A program made the translations under genes and the position numbers. Below the pieces are notes generated by a model. It was not told the origin of the DNA. It did not search any database and was given only the letters and a program-made list of their open reading frames with translations. 64,000 nt of DNA from Rhabditoides inermis (lineage: Eukaryota; Nematoda; Chromadorea; Rhabditida; Rhabditidae). Every line of letters begins with the position of its first letter. Position 1 is the first letter of the stretch. The stretch lies in the NCBI GenBank assembly GCA_963966185.1, contig CAWZYM010000229.1, positions 170,001-234,000 on the forward strand, read 5' to 3'. Of the stretch, positions 35,696 to 48,300 are shown in pieces.

Positions 35696-36351
35696 GCACC
35701 GCGAGGGCGCGTGCCTCCGATTTCGACCCGTGCATCAAGTGTCACATTTTTTTTTCGAAACGATTCGATTTTTCAAGTGATAAATAGCCGGATACGAACA
35801 AGCAACTACAACGTACGTAGGTGAGGTCGATATCCCCGCAGTCGACCTCCTTGATGCCGATCGAACCCAGCGTGTAGTTGTTCTCGGACCGGTAGTCGAA
35901 CTGCAGAGATTGGTTTGGTGCAGTTCGTGATCTTATCACACTGATGGCGGATTAATCTGATCACTCTAATCACACGGGGCCAACGCGTCTGACTGACTCG
36001 CGTACACTTCCCATTTTTCAATAAGTGTGTAAACAGGGTTGTGAAATAGTGAGTAATCTTGACACGGTGGAAAATCGATAGCCCACCTTGGCGACGCTGC
36101 GGTGGAGCATCAGTGAGTGAAAAATGCACGAGACCGCATCGTTCACTTGCCGAAGGTCGACGCTCTGCAGGCAATTATCGATTTATCGATTGCATTACAT
36201 CATCTACATGTTCTTTCTATCCACTCTTGAAGATAGCTAGCTCGCAAACACTCCGACAAACCACACAAAAACACAGAATCAAAGCACACCACACAATAGA
36301 AAAAATGGGGAAAACACTCACCAAACGATACTCCTTGTGTCGTGCATTCAT
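32694..36351 (-). CDS. ATG101: Autophagy HORMA-domain protein ATG101
   Basis: Exons chain in phase to about 234 residues (human 218): [10 protein letters not shown] (36351), [11 protein letters not shown].. (36172-36088 region), [20 protein letters not shown] (ends 35906), [16 protein letters not shown] (from 34141), [18 protein letters not shown].. (33656-33528), [15 protein letters not shown] (near 33416-33367), [19 protein letters not shown] (33112-32960) and LIKDTL-like [10 protein letters not shown] (32759-32694). Block order and wording match ATG101 throughout. ATG101 dimerises with ATG13 through HORMA folds in the ULK1 complex that starts autophagy at the phagophore. The WF finger that recruits downstream factors (human W110, F112) reads W122-P-L124 here, so Phe is replaced by Leu. 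The nematode name is epg-9. Intron 3 contains another small same-strand gene. Confidence 0.92.
34790..35405 (-). CDS. Possible small gene nested in an ATG101 intron
   Basis: Three exon-like blocks on the minus strand join in phase: 35405-35377 (PVQLVYSSG), 35253-35169 ([20 protein letters not shown] then VPKRALNR) and 34914-34790 ([40 protein letters not shown], stop). Each is flanked by good gtgagt donors and cag acceptors. They cannot be ATG101 cassette exons: the frame compatible with ATG101 hits a stop in the first block. The predicted tail is polar, charged and partly helical. I do not recognise it. The first exon with a start codon was not found; candidates lie between 35410 and 35700. 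Confidence 0.35.
35652..35691 (+). repeat. (GA)n microsatellite
   Basis: About 20 GA units in an ATG101 intron. Confidence 0.9.
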
Positions 36352-37143
36352 ATAAAAGTCGCCTGCGGTGAGACCACTCTGAAATCGAGCCATGAAACGT
36401 ATCAGCGATCGCGAAAGGAAGGCGGGAAACGTAACAAAACATGGAAAAAGCGGCGGCCGCCTGATCACGAGATAGGGCAAAAGAGGCGAGTGAGAGAGGA
36501 GAGAGAAAGTGCGCTGCACGAGATAGGGGCGAGAGCGCAGACGGGCAGACACCGCCGACGCGGGAATAGACGCAGGGTCGAAATCGATGGCAAATGTCAA
36601 GAAAGACTCAGACAATAGGAAAATCTGAGAGGAGAGAGATCACATCGAAAGTCAACAATGGAAAGAAACATTAAAAAAATATTTTTAAATTCAATGATTC
36701 AATGACACTCTTGATGACACACTCTTTGTGCACTATGAAGTTTATCATTAAAAAACCAAAATAAATCCGAGAGGACAAAAACAAACGCCTCCAATATGAT
36801 TATTGACTACAACTACAGAGCGAAGGTCATAAATAGGAAATAATAGGAGACGATGATTCATCCATCCGTCCTATGGGAATGCATGTCAAAAGATCGTAAA
36901 ATCGCAGAGTCAGACTGATCTCAACATCGGGCTCACTGATAGCAGAGTAGACGTTTTTTGTGAATGAATGAGAATGTGCAGATAAAAAAGTAGCATTCAT
37001 GTTCACTTCCGCTTCACCGCAAATTATCTATGATTTACGCATGCAAAACTGTTTATTGCTGGATAGCTTGCAGTACAAAAGTGTCACACGTGACAACACA
37101 CCACAAAAACATATGATTCATCTCATTCCTCTCATTGAGTGAT

Positions 37144-37364
37144 CTACACGGTGTCTTCCTGCACGCTGTCATTCGAGTGTGCAGGTGCAGTCGTGTCTCC
37201 GACTCCTGCTGCCACCTCGGCGACCTCCACCTTCGGACCGTCTGCCTCCGGACAGATCGTACTCCGTCTCCGCCTCCTTTCATATGCCGTGATCTTGGAC
37301 GGGTCCGCTCCCGGCCGCTCGAACACTGTGAAGCGATCGAAGCGGCAGCAGATCTGAAATCAGT

Positions 37365-37445
<81 letters not shown>

Positions 37446-39625
37446 TATTCATTATTTTCTTTCTAAAAAAATAAAATAAAATACACCCACTCGTGTGGTG
37501 AATATCTCTCTATATTTCGAGCTTCGCCAGTAGATGACGTAAAACGGCATCGCGTAAATCGTGATCGCTGAAGAATTGAATGATTCTATTGATTGCACAT
37601 AAAAGTGTTTGTGAACACTTGTCAGCTTGTGACTGCATCAATCAAATTAATCAAACATTGACGCAACAATGGAATTATATTAGGATATTTGTTACGCATG
37701 TTGTTTGTATGGATTCGGATAATTACATGTTTTCGTTTCTTTGAGTCGGAAAAAAAGAAAGAAGTAAAGACCAATAGAATTAGATAATTGTCTCACTTCC
37801 GATATTAGCGGCATCCATGAGTGTCTCATAGTCATGCACTCCACTGTTCCTCACAGCCAACTTCAAACAGCGAAATCCAAATAAAATGATGAGAAAGCCG
37901 TAAAACTGATGAAACATTTATTAGTTTTTTGTCAACATCAACAAGGAAACATAACAAACATGTTTGGAAACTCACGATCGGAGTGATGGTCCGGAGTGTG
38001 ATTCTCTGAATCCGGACGCATTCCAGACTCCGGATCTCACGCTTTTTCGTGTTTTCTGAAACTGAACTCGCTACCATTTTATGAACTTGAGCCGAAAAAG
38101 TGTGATTATTTTATTATTATCACTCTCTTATTGAGTAGCTCACAACTGATTCAGCCATTTATCTCAAAACCCGGGGTTTCATTTAGGATTTAGGATTGAG
38201 TCAATCCGAGAAATGTTATTACCTTATTACCAACATGGACAAAGAAGGAAGAGGAATCCCGTTTCACTCACCGATATTCCTCACAAAGAGAGTCCAATTG
38301 CAGTATAGCAACAGTCCCAACACGAGAAAAGCGTGAATATCGTGAAGAATACGCCATGTGAATTGCAGATTCTATGTTTCAAGTTTCAATAAATGCTTGT
38401 TGTTTACATACTTTTTTGTTAAGACATTTTGTTTTGATTGTATTTGTAAAGGGGAAAGAAACCTCCTACACAGAAACCACACAACACACCGGATGAATGC
38501 TATTAGATAGAGTGCACTTGAAATCATCTGTCTTCTCAGCGTCCGCGTAAAAATAGACGTGCATCGAAACGTACTGTAAAGTAGGCATTTCAGAAGTTTA
38601 TAAATTAAAGGATGTATCCGGGCAACATTTGTTTATGCCATAGTTTTTGCTCTAAAAGATGACTTTCATAATGGCTAGAAACACCTACTAGATCAAAAGT
38701 TCTGAAAATTTGTTTGAAACGAATTATCGCCGAAAATACAGGTTTAGTCCATATTGGAGTTAGGCTATAACTAGCTGAAAAATGAAGTTTTCAAAAATCG
38801 GTCAACGCAGTTCCGGGGAGCTCTCAAAAGCATTGCAATGACCCATTGAACACATTTTGATCTCTTTTGAAATAACAGAGATATTGCGACTTGAAAGACG
38901 TCCCAGGGACTTTGTGGCGGGACCAATTTCTATTGCCCGTAGTCATCCTTTAAGCATATATTACTATAAAAATAAGACATCATTGAAAAAAAAAATTTGA
39001 GTGTAAACAATTGTTTGATTTCAAAAGCATATCCCTGTAAAACACTGACTTACCAACATTCCAACACTGATAACGATTGCTGGAATGCTGATTCGCGATA
39101 GATACTTTGACATGTTCCACGTTTGATATCTGTGAAAAATATTCTGAACCACGAAACATATTGTGATTCACTTGGTTGGAATTTTCGCGGAGATTGTTCT
39201 ATCCACAATTATTGTGAGCATCAGGCACAGAGAAAATGTATGGCTTCAAAAATATAATGAGATGATAATGAAAGTATTTGTAGACGTATAAAAGTTTCAC
39301 CTAAACATGTAGCCAAGGAGTGTCTTGAAACATTTCTTTGGTGTTGGTGAAAACTCTGTGAATAGCAATAATACATCATTTATTCCAAAATACCTGGAAG
39401 CACACGAACGAAAAATTCGTGAACCAAGGAAACTGTGTTGAAAAAACGCCATGATCGCTAGTAGAACAGCTGAAGTACAGTATGGAAACCATTCAAAAAA
39501 CAAACAAAAAACATACTGCATGGATGGTGCAACCTCGGAAATCTTAGCGTAGAAATCATAATGAGAAAGTTTCCCGTGATTCCAGCGAGAATGATGCCGA
39601 ATGCCGAGAGAAAGAGAAACGACAT
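37144..39625 (-). CDS. Srsx-like seven-helix chemoreceptor GPCR
   Basis: Exons on the minus strand include 39625-39517, 39469-39301, then blocks near 39240-39185, 39128-39060, 38578-38488, 38370-38274, 38056-37976, 37908-37800, 37570-37490 and 37355-37144. Features in order: TM1 GIILAGITGNFLIMISTLRF with the conserved GN, RLHHPCTVLLAIMAFF (TM2), CFKTLLGYMF, TM3 ending in a DR motif (LMLTIIVDRTISAK), TM4, TM5 (HDIHAFLVLGLLLYCNWTLF), a basic third loop (ENTKKREIRSLE), TM6, TM7 AITIYAMPFYVIYW and YREIF, then a long charged tail ending QEDTV. This is the rhodopsin-like Srsx type found in nematodes, probably a chemosensory or neuropeptide receptor of neurons. The last intron holds a (TA)n run. Internal exon edges beyond the first two are approximate. 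Confidence 0.75.
37367..37443. repeat. (TA)n microsatellite
   Basis: About 38 uninterrupted TA units inside the last intron of the Srsx-like receptor gene; self-complementary. Confidence 0.98.
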
Positions 39626-40098
39626 CTCCACTCTCCACTAAAATCTGTCACTCAGTTAGATACTAACTAGTCTTTGCCTATCGCACCTCCCGTTTTCGCT
39701 TATATACATTACCCAATCACCTCCCTATAGAAACATGTTTACTATTCACCGACACTGATCATTAATCTATTAATCATCAAGGCGAAAGAAATCCTATCCA
39801 GCTTTATCCTATCACTTGCAGCGTTGGTTCTTGTAATCGTGTAAACCGTAAACGCATATGGACCAATTGTATTCAGCTATAACATCAAACCCCGATTAAT
39901 CCACAATCCACACCCGAAAAACCACTCCCCCAGAGTGTCATAAAGTACTACACTAAAATACGAGAGGTTCATAAAGCACCTGTCACGCCACTCTCTCTCT
40001 CTATAACTGAACAATCTCCAACCCCCTTCCTCCTCCTGCTCCCTCCGAACTGGCCCCGCCCCCTCTCACTCACTCACTCCCTCTCTCTCCCCCATGCG
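39626..40098. other. Divergent intergenic region, Srsx receptor / Ly6 gene
   Basis: About 470 bp between divergent starts, with a CT-rich right half and ggccccgcccc at about 40052. No exon recognised. Likely carries both promoters. Confidence 0.4.
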
Positions 40099-40375
40099 AT
40101 GCGCGCCCGGTGGCGGGATCTTCCTGCTCCACCACTGCTCCACCTCCTTCTCCTCCTTCTCCTTCTCCCGCCAACCCTGTCACTCACCTGTCTCACCTGT
40201 ATTCCCACCGTCGACTCGACGCAGCTCGACAGGTTTGTAGTAATGCTCGATTGAAATCTTGAATACAAACATTCCCCTCAATGCTCTCTCAAATCATCTC
40301 GATGCACTTTCTCTTGCGACGCTCCTTGCTATTGTGTTCGCATTTGGCATGCTTCATATCACCCCCCCCCTCTTC

Positions 40376-40436
<61 letters not shown>

Positions 40437-41721
40437 CTCTCTCGCTCCTCTCTCATAGGCACGAGGGAAGCGCGGCTCATGTAAAATACATGCAAATACA
40501 CCCAAGTACAACAAAAAAAGAGCGAGAGCCGCACTCTTTCTCCTCCGGATGCTTCAAAATATGCGTCCAGCCTTATTCCCTTATTCTATTCTCGCGAGCT
40601 CAATAGAGATCAAGATTACGCAAAAGCCACACGAAATGTCTTCTAATCCTTCGAAACAAATCCTACTTTTTGAAGACCCTCAGATCTCAAATGCTGGAAA
40701 ACATCATGAATGAACTTTGACAGGATACTTACGTTTCAGGTTCCGCGTTTCCACCCGTCTCACACGTCCCTTTTGTCCGATGGAGAAGATAGAGTGCGAC
40801 CGGGACCAGGACGTCTGTGTCACTGTCACTATGCACATTGGTACGTTTCACTTATTTTGATGTTTTGTTATTCCAAGCTCTCTCTCTCTCTCTGTGTGTG
40901 TATGTCGGTCTCTCTCTATCTACTTCCTGAAAGAGAAAGAAACCATTTCCTGAAGTGGTACGTTTCTCTTCATACTGTGTTATACCAAGAAACTGCCGAT
41001 CCTCATTCCGCCATGTTTTCGTTTCTCTTTCTCTCTCTACCCGCCTCAATTCTACTCCACTTGTTATTACTCGCTCATATCATACTCACACACCCGAAAA
41101 CGCAAACACGCTATGAATATCTGAATACGAAATGCGGCCCAGACTCCCTCCCCCCTCTTCCCTCACGGAAGCCCCATATGATCGAGCAAAACATAAGAAA
41201 TGCGCATTTATATATGTACCAGCCAACAATACCACAACAAAAACACCAAAATAACGAATATATCATTTCGATAAACTCTTCAAAACACGAACACTCTGAG
41301 ATACACATACCACACGGACAAGACAGCGATGAGAAAGAGAGTGACACGATGCACAGAACGACCCGACCGCACCAGGAGGGCACCCGACCCTGCTCCTCCT
41401 CCTCCTCCCTCTCCTCCTCCTCCTCCCTCACCCCTCCTTCCAGGCGGAGGAGAGTACTGGCTGGGCGCGGGCTGCGACCGCCGCTCCAACTTCGCCCAGG
41501 CGCCCTCCAACACCTGCCACAACGTGCGCACCCTTGCTCGCTCCGTGCAGGTGAGTCGATCGATAATCGATCGATCAATCAATCGATACACTCAGCTGGG
41601 CTACGTGCACGAGCGGCGCGCCATGCAGCGGGTGTGCGTGTGCGCGCGAGATCTCTGCAACACGTCATCTTCCCATCTCCTCCCCTGGACACTACTGCTG
41701 CTACTGTTGCTGAGGATATAG
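40099..41721 (+). CDS. Ly6/uPAR-type GPI-anchored surface protein
   Basis: Four exons (40099-40232, 40740-40840, 41444-41550, 41596-41721) give 155 residues. The second of two close ATGs is chosen because it yields a signal peptide ([16 protein letters not shown]). The mature chain begins with the Ly6 hallmark TCLTC and has ten cysteines ending in VCVCARDLCNTS, the CN signature that closes a three-finger fold. A hydrophobic C-terminus (LLPWTLLLLLLLRI) after a Ser-rich site fits GPI attachment. Ly6 proteins of nematodes (ODR-2/HOT group) act at neuronal membranes, often tuning receptors; the role here is inferred. Intron 1 carries a (CT)n run and intron 2 a CTC-rich run before the acceptor. 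Convergent with UPF2, 118 bp apart. Confidence 0.8.
40378..40444 (+). repeat. (CT)n microsatellite
   Basis: About 33 CT units with slight interruptions in the first intron of the Ly6 gene. Confidence 0.95.
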
Positions 41722-41839
41722 GTCAGTCGGCCAGGTGAAACCCCAAACGACTGACCCCTTTCAGCTGTTCACACTCACCTTTGTGCTCCCCTCTCTCCCC
41801 CTCCCTGCCGCCAGTCCAGTCAGTCGTCTCCTCCCCCTC

Positions 41840-42471
41840 CTACTCTTCCTCCATGCGGCGGGTGAGTCCCATGGTGATCCTCTTCATGTGCTCCCTCTCG
41901 GCCGCCTCCCTCCGCTTTCCCTCCTCCCACTGACGCTCCAGGCGGTCGTCCGCAATCTCCACTTGGCGAAGCACAACCTGAAGACGTCTGTCTGTCAGTC
42001 TGCCCCTCTCATCCCTCCCTCCTTGCAGACCTTGTTGTTCTTCGACCTGGTGACGAGTGCGATGCGGGGTCTGTCTCCCTCCCCTGCTCCTCCTCCTCCT
42101 CCTCCTCCTGCTCCCTCCTTCTTCTCCACCACCACCTTCTTGTGGTCGAGGGACAGCGAGGTGAGGGACGCGTCCGCCGTAGGAGCGTCCTCGTCCGCTG
42201 CAACATACAGGTACTTTCTATATCATAATTTTCATTATTTCTATATTATATTCGATTCTATATTATATAGAACATATCTCGTGGGTGAAGCTTCATTGCC
42301 GAGACAACAAAACCTGTGTGTCTGTCCGTTCTTTCTTCCCTTCTCTCGCCTGCTTCTTCTCCCCCGCTCACACACAAATTCGATTCGATAACCACTTGTG
42401 CGAGTGTGAGAGTATCGAGTCGCCAGTCGCCACAACCGAAATTTTTCCCTCCCAATCGACTTTGCCACACG

Positions 42472-42525
<54 letters not shown>

Positions 42526-43488
42526 AGAGAGAGGGGGGAGAGAGAAGAAACATCTCCCTCTCCCTCCTTCGTATCCTCTTTCTCCCGATCGACGAGCCTT
42601 CTTCACGCCAAATTCACTTTCACACAATCATAAGTGTCACAATTTCACTCGGCTCTAGCTCGCAAGTCGCGCACTCTCTATCTCCCACTATCTCACTCAC
42701 TCACTCTCTCACTCGCACTATCATCACGCAACACTCACCCTCACCCAAGGGACCACGCTCTCTCTCTGCTAGAAAACGGACCACTAGTAATTCCCCCTCC
42801 TCTTCCCTTGCTTTCACAATGTGCTAATCCTTCCCTGTTCCCTCGTCCTACTATATAGTAATCAAAAGAGAGACAGAAAGAGAAAGTGTGAGAAAGACAT
42901 TGCGCAAAACAGAAACAGTCGATTCTCGGGTGGCACATTCCACACAGGCGTATAATTGACACTGCAGGTGTTTTGACGCGCATGAGAGGGTAGAGAGAGG
43001 GAGAGAGAGAGGGGGGGGGAGAGGGAGAAAGAAAGAGAGGAAGGAGAGATGCTGCTCATTCCATGCTCACTACACATTAGGTATTCACGAAAAACCCGAA
43101 AACATGCCGCACATATGTGTGTGCATGTGTGTACAACACTTTTACACAAACATCTTTTCCCCACTTCTTCTCATCTCCAAATCCCGCAATTGAGACACCA
43201 CTCGAGCTTCGAAAATTCCAAAAACCTAGGCATCACCACACCACACACTCCCACACAGGATCCGTAAAAACACACACCAATATTCAGACGCTAGCAGAAA
43301 CCTGCAAATTGCCTTAGGCTTATTAGAACACCAGCGGCAAGTAGAAAGCCGGTGCCAAGTAGCTTCCACACAACCAAAATTGCATCTAATCAACACTCAC
43401 TTTCCGCCACCTCTCTCCTCGTTTTTCTTCTTCCCTCAATCTCGCTTCTTCGTTTTCCCTAGCGACGACAAGAACACACACGCGCATA

Positions 43489-43531
<43 letters not shown>

Positions 43532-45308
43532 GCTGCTCCCGCCAGTCATACATCATATTCTCATGTAATTCACATCTCTCATCATTATCGAAATACCCCA
43601 TCCCTCCTCACTCTCTCAACCCACATTGTAACACATGCCGTGATGAGTGCCGTCTTATCAAAGCACGCCCCAGCCAGGCAGGCAGGCCAGGCCAGGCGAC
43701 ACTCCATCAAGCGGCCATGTCAAATTGCACCACTCACTATCACAAATCAGAGGGAGAGGAGAGGACACGAAAACTACGCACACTCACACTCGCACTCGCA
43801 CTCGCACTATGATCACTACTCACTACACCCACTCATTTCAAAGTAGCGGTCAGTCAAACCAACACCGAAATGCATTTCAACTTTCCCTCCAACTACAATA
43901 TACCTTCGAAAGCCATTTTGAATGATTTCGAAAACGAGTTTCGAAAAGACTGACCACACCTTGGACAGAAATCCATACTAGTACAACGTGTTTGTTGTTC
44001 CTTCTCCCTTCCTCTCCCTCTCCCACTCTCTCTGCCCGGGGACACACAATGCGGTTTCCATTACCAACTTCGGACTGGTGTGTTAATTCAATCGCCGCGC
44101 GGCTATAGCACTAGCCCCCCCCCCCATAGCCAAGCCAGACCCGACGAGAGCCGAATCAAAACAATCGACATCCGGAAATATAGAGTTATGTTGGCTAGTC
44201 TCGTGAACCGGGGGTTATATTTTACCTCCACACCTTTACCTATTACCCCCCCCCCTGACCGAAGCGCGCTCCCCGCTCGAATCGCAGCTTGGCAGCCGCC
44301 GGCACAGTCAGGTCGCCCTTCGGAGCAGCAGTCGACACAGCCACTGTCGACAGAACGATAGGCTGCAACATCCAACACGTCCCTGCCCGGACCACCCACG
44401 TAGCTCTGCCCTCCCTCCGCTCTCTTCACTTACCTTCGTCCTCGCCTCGCCCATCATCTTATCCAGCTCGCGCGCAAACTCGTCATCGTCCTCCCTGCGA
44501 ACGGAGATGATCCTCTCTCTCTCTCTCTCTCTCCCCCCCCACCTGTTCTCCTCCGCGTCTCCGTTCAGCCAGTGCACATCTCCCTCCTCCTCCATCTCCA
44601 CAACACGCTGCTCCACGGGAGAGCATCTGAAAATATTAGTATATCTATATACACTGAATTACTTTCACTCGCACCACACCACACTTCACCATCCACTGAA
44701 ACATAACATCTAATCTTTTTTTACAACAAAATCGTATTTCAGATCTCCAGTCCAGCCATCTTCATACTCTACGGGTCGCCACTCCTCTTTCTGCCGTCGC
44801 AGCAGCGAGTAGATCACCTACTCCCTCCACCCATCCCTTTCCCACACTCTCTCTGTCTGTGATACTAGCCACCTGTGATGCGTGCCTCTTTCCTTCCCCC
44901 ACCCACCCACACACACTCCTTCCTATCCCGATTCCCCCATCGTCTCTCATTGTGGTGACTCTGGTGCCATATTATGTACATTTCCCTATGTACGTTTCAT
45001 TCCCGTGTGAGATTCTCCGATAAAGCCATAACTTGAATGTACTCAGAAAACAAGAGAAAGCGCAGAGAGTCACATTGAATTTATGTAATCCAAAATTCTG
45101 GCGGCGGCGCGGCCAAATTCGGGCGTCGCATTGTTTTTATACTCAACCCAACACCATCTCTCTATCCCACTGACCCTGAATAACAAAAAAGAGAGAGACG
45201 CGGGAGAGTGACATAATATCATTTCCGAATGCGGATCCGCGACCACATCTCAAATCCTTGAAATTCCGAGGAGCAACTGCTGACCACTGCCAAAAACAAA
45301 TAGACACC

Positions 45309-45344
<36 letters not shown>

Positions 45345-48300
45345 GTCGCACAACTCACACATCCGCAATCCAACTTGTCGCGGAACTCAGACGAGACTCA
45401 CAACACCCAATACAAATCGCCATTCCCCTTCTCCCCTCCCCCCATTCTCACAGAGTCACAGTGATTCATAGCACATAGCCACAACCGCATCGCATCATAC
45501 ACACTCTCTCTCTCTCCCTCCCCTTCTCTCCGAAAGAAGTAGAAATCGCGGGGACCGCCGCCGCCGCATCTAAATCGAATCGAAAACGAGCATCGCGATT
45601 CGGACCCGGCAATTCAATCCCAGCCAGCAGAGACTCGCCAGCCGACGCCGCCGCCGTCGCGCAAAAGAAACACTCATCTCTCATCCCAGGCTTCCTTCCC
45701 TCACGAGGGACCAAAAACACACGCCACACTCACTCCTGCTCCCACTGCTCCTCTGCTCCTTCCTCTGCTCCTGCTCCGTCGCCCCTCCTCTCCCGCCCGT
45801 CCTGCTCCTCCTCCTCGTCCTCCTCCCGCAGAGCGTGCAGCTGTCTGTCGTCGAACCGCTCCTCCTCCGGCTCCACGTGAACCATCTGAAAACATTTAAA
45901 AATATTAATAAAAAACAGCAAAATTATTTTTATATATACAAACACAAATATATATGATTCACAATTAAGTGTTTTCACTCTTGCAAAAGTAATCAATTGT
46001 TTTGAGATTCGATTCGTGGTTTCATTCTATACCAACTCTAGATCACTGATCATCTTCTCACAATACTAACCCACCCATCCATGTTCTATATTCTAATACT
46101 ATATATCTCTCTCTCTCTCTCCCTCTCTCTCCTCTCACACGCAAGAAGAACACGCGCCGCATTCGCACGCACCTATCCATTACAAATAATAATCATATAG
46201 AAGGGCCATCCTTCTTCTTCTACCACCCAGCTGCCAAATATAACTATTCCCAGGAAAACGTACCCACGATGGGGGAAGGCCGGAATGCACATAAACATAT
46301 GTTTCAATATCATTGCAAACGGCTAGACGACAGTAGAGATATAAGTTACAGTCGCCTTACACATTAACCACGGCATAATGTGCCTCGATACGTCTTTTCT
46401 CGGATGAAAACAATAAAACAGTCAACCCGATTTTAAGTGCATCAGCTCTGATTCATTATACTTGTTGGCTATGCCTCTGCATTTCACTCTTTTTCTTCCT
46501 CTCTCTTCTTTTCACACTGCATCTCTGGCGGCACGCCGCAAAAGAAGAAGAGACGAAGCAGCGGCGTCCGCAAATCTATTCACTTCGCCGTCGGCTACAC
46601 AAAAACCTGCGTACAAATGCAACACGAGGTATGTCGGTGTGTGAGTGTGGGAGAGTAGCCGACTCGCAGCCCGAAACATTTGTACAAGTTGAGCGGAAGT
46701 CGCAGTCGCAGTCGCCCCGTGTACACTTTCCAGCATACAAAGTCCATCAGTATCGCATTTCCATCCATCCATCCGTCTGTCACCATGTAGGGAAACAATA
46801 TCCACGTATCGAAATTCTATACCGCCCACGCGATAAAAGACACGAATATCGATACGCTTTTGTACTATTTACTAAAACCTGAAGTTCACACTCCATTACA
46901 GAAAAATATCACAACAAAACTAATGGTTACAACGAAACGTATTGTGTCCAGGAGGCACAAACAACACATGGCCAACCCCTCGCCCCCGCGTACCTCGCTC
47001 ATCTTCTTCTGCAGCTCGGCAGCCTCCCTGTCCGCGTCTTCCTTGCTGGCCGGCAGACGCACGCCCTTCCCCAGCAGGGCCACAGTGTCCGACACCAGGC
47101 CCTCCAGCTCCATCGGGAACCTCAAACAACATATCTTCTACCAAACACATCATTGTTCTGGGAGGAACGGAGTGGTGAAATGAAATGAGCATTGTTGTAC
47201 ATCAAAAAATAGTTCAAGTTCAGTAACCAAATTTGAACACACATTCCCACAGGAAAATCGCGTCAAGATTTGTCTGATTTTCAAGATTCAACGATCAACA
47301 ATCTCTGCATCCCCCCCCCCCCCTCCTGCTCACCTCGGAGGCTGATCGTCCATCTCGGCTGCTCCGACGCGCCACGCCTCGCGACGCTGCCAGTAGTACC
47401 TGCAACCACATGCACATCTCCCTCCATCCTCCTGCAAACCACTCCCTCCCCTCACCTTCCGAGGAACACCAAGTAGTAGCCCATCTTCCTCTTCACACTG
47501 CCCTTCGTGAAAAACTCGGCCACAGTGCGCATCTACAACGAAAATCACAAAGGAGTTCATGCACTAGTAGAAATGGCTTCATATTGCAGCAAAGTACGCT
47601 TTTAAAATGGTATACACACGGTGAAACATATATAGCGAAAAACGAAAATCCATTGAGAAAATACGATCGCACATCCTCAAGTAATCAAGTAAGTAACTAA
47701 TCAACTATCACAACACAACTGACCAGCTCGCAGATGGCTCGTAGACGCGAGTGATCCCTCCAATCTGCCTCCTCCGGCCACGAGATCAGCTGGTACAGGA
47801 TCTGGAAGCACATCGATAAACACTCACAGCTACCGTCCAACCATCAGCTACCTGCCTTGTCTTTCCCACAATCCACCTCTCCTCTCCTCTCATCCATCCA
47901 ACCAATCAATAACCAATCGATATCCATCTCCATCGATATCCACCTTGAACACTCCGTCCGAGGTGCAGGCAAAGTAGTTGTAGAGCTCTCCGAGGTAGAC
48001 ACAGCATGCCGTTGCCTGCTGGTTCAGCGCCGCGCCCGTCTCCAGCCACAACCTCAACCAACACGGGTGAGGAACGACTGTTCACTTTTCACAACAAAAA
48101 CTCTTCTCAATCCATCCACTTTGGTATGATACAACATCATCATCAACTTTCATTCTTTCATATCCCCATCCCTTCCCAAGACACTTGGGTAGGACCGTAG
48201 GACACAACATGATCTCGCATTCCTCGTCCAGTTCACCCCCACCTGATCGTCTCCATGGTGGCATCGACCACGTGCACTCCAACCCAGTCGTGCGACTGCA

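Larger units (their letters stand above)
42206..44230 (-). other. Long UPF2 intron, repeat-rich, no nested gene seen
   Basis: About 2 kb between the 44.3 kb and 42.2 kb UPF2 exons. It holds GA, CT and CA runs and tandem ctcact/gcactc words (42690-42740, 43785-43810). ORFs here lack domains. Confidence 0.5.

Noticed and set aside
36351..36357. TATA box (tataaaa) near the ATG101 start
   Set aside because: It overlaps the start codon and reads in the wrong position relative to transcription.
39394..39469. Extra intron (gtattttgg to cacag) inside the second Srsx exon
   Set aside because: Reading straight through keeps the frame and matches the receptor layout; splicing it would break the frame.
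40710..41738. 342-codon plus-strand ORF
   Set aside because: Runs through introns of the Ly6 gene in a different frame and is low-complexity in the middle.
43491..43529. CRISPR-like or satellite array
   Set aside because: Simple CA dinucleotide run; this is eukaryotic DNA with no spacer-repeat structure.
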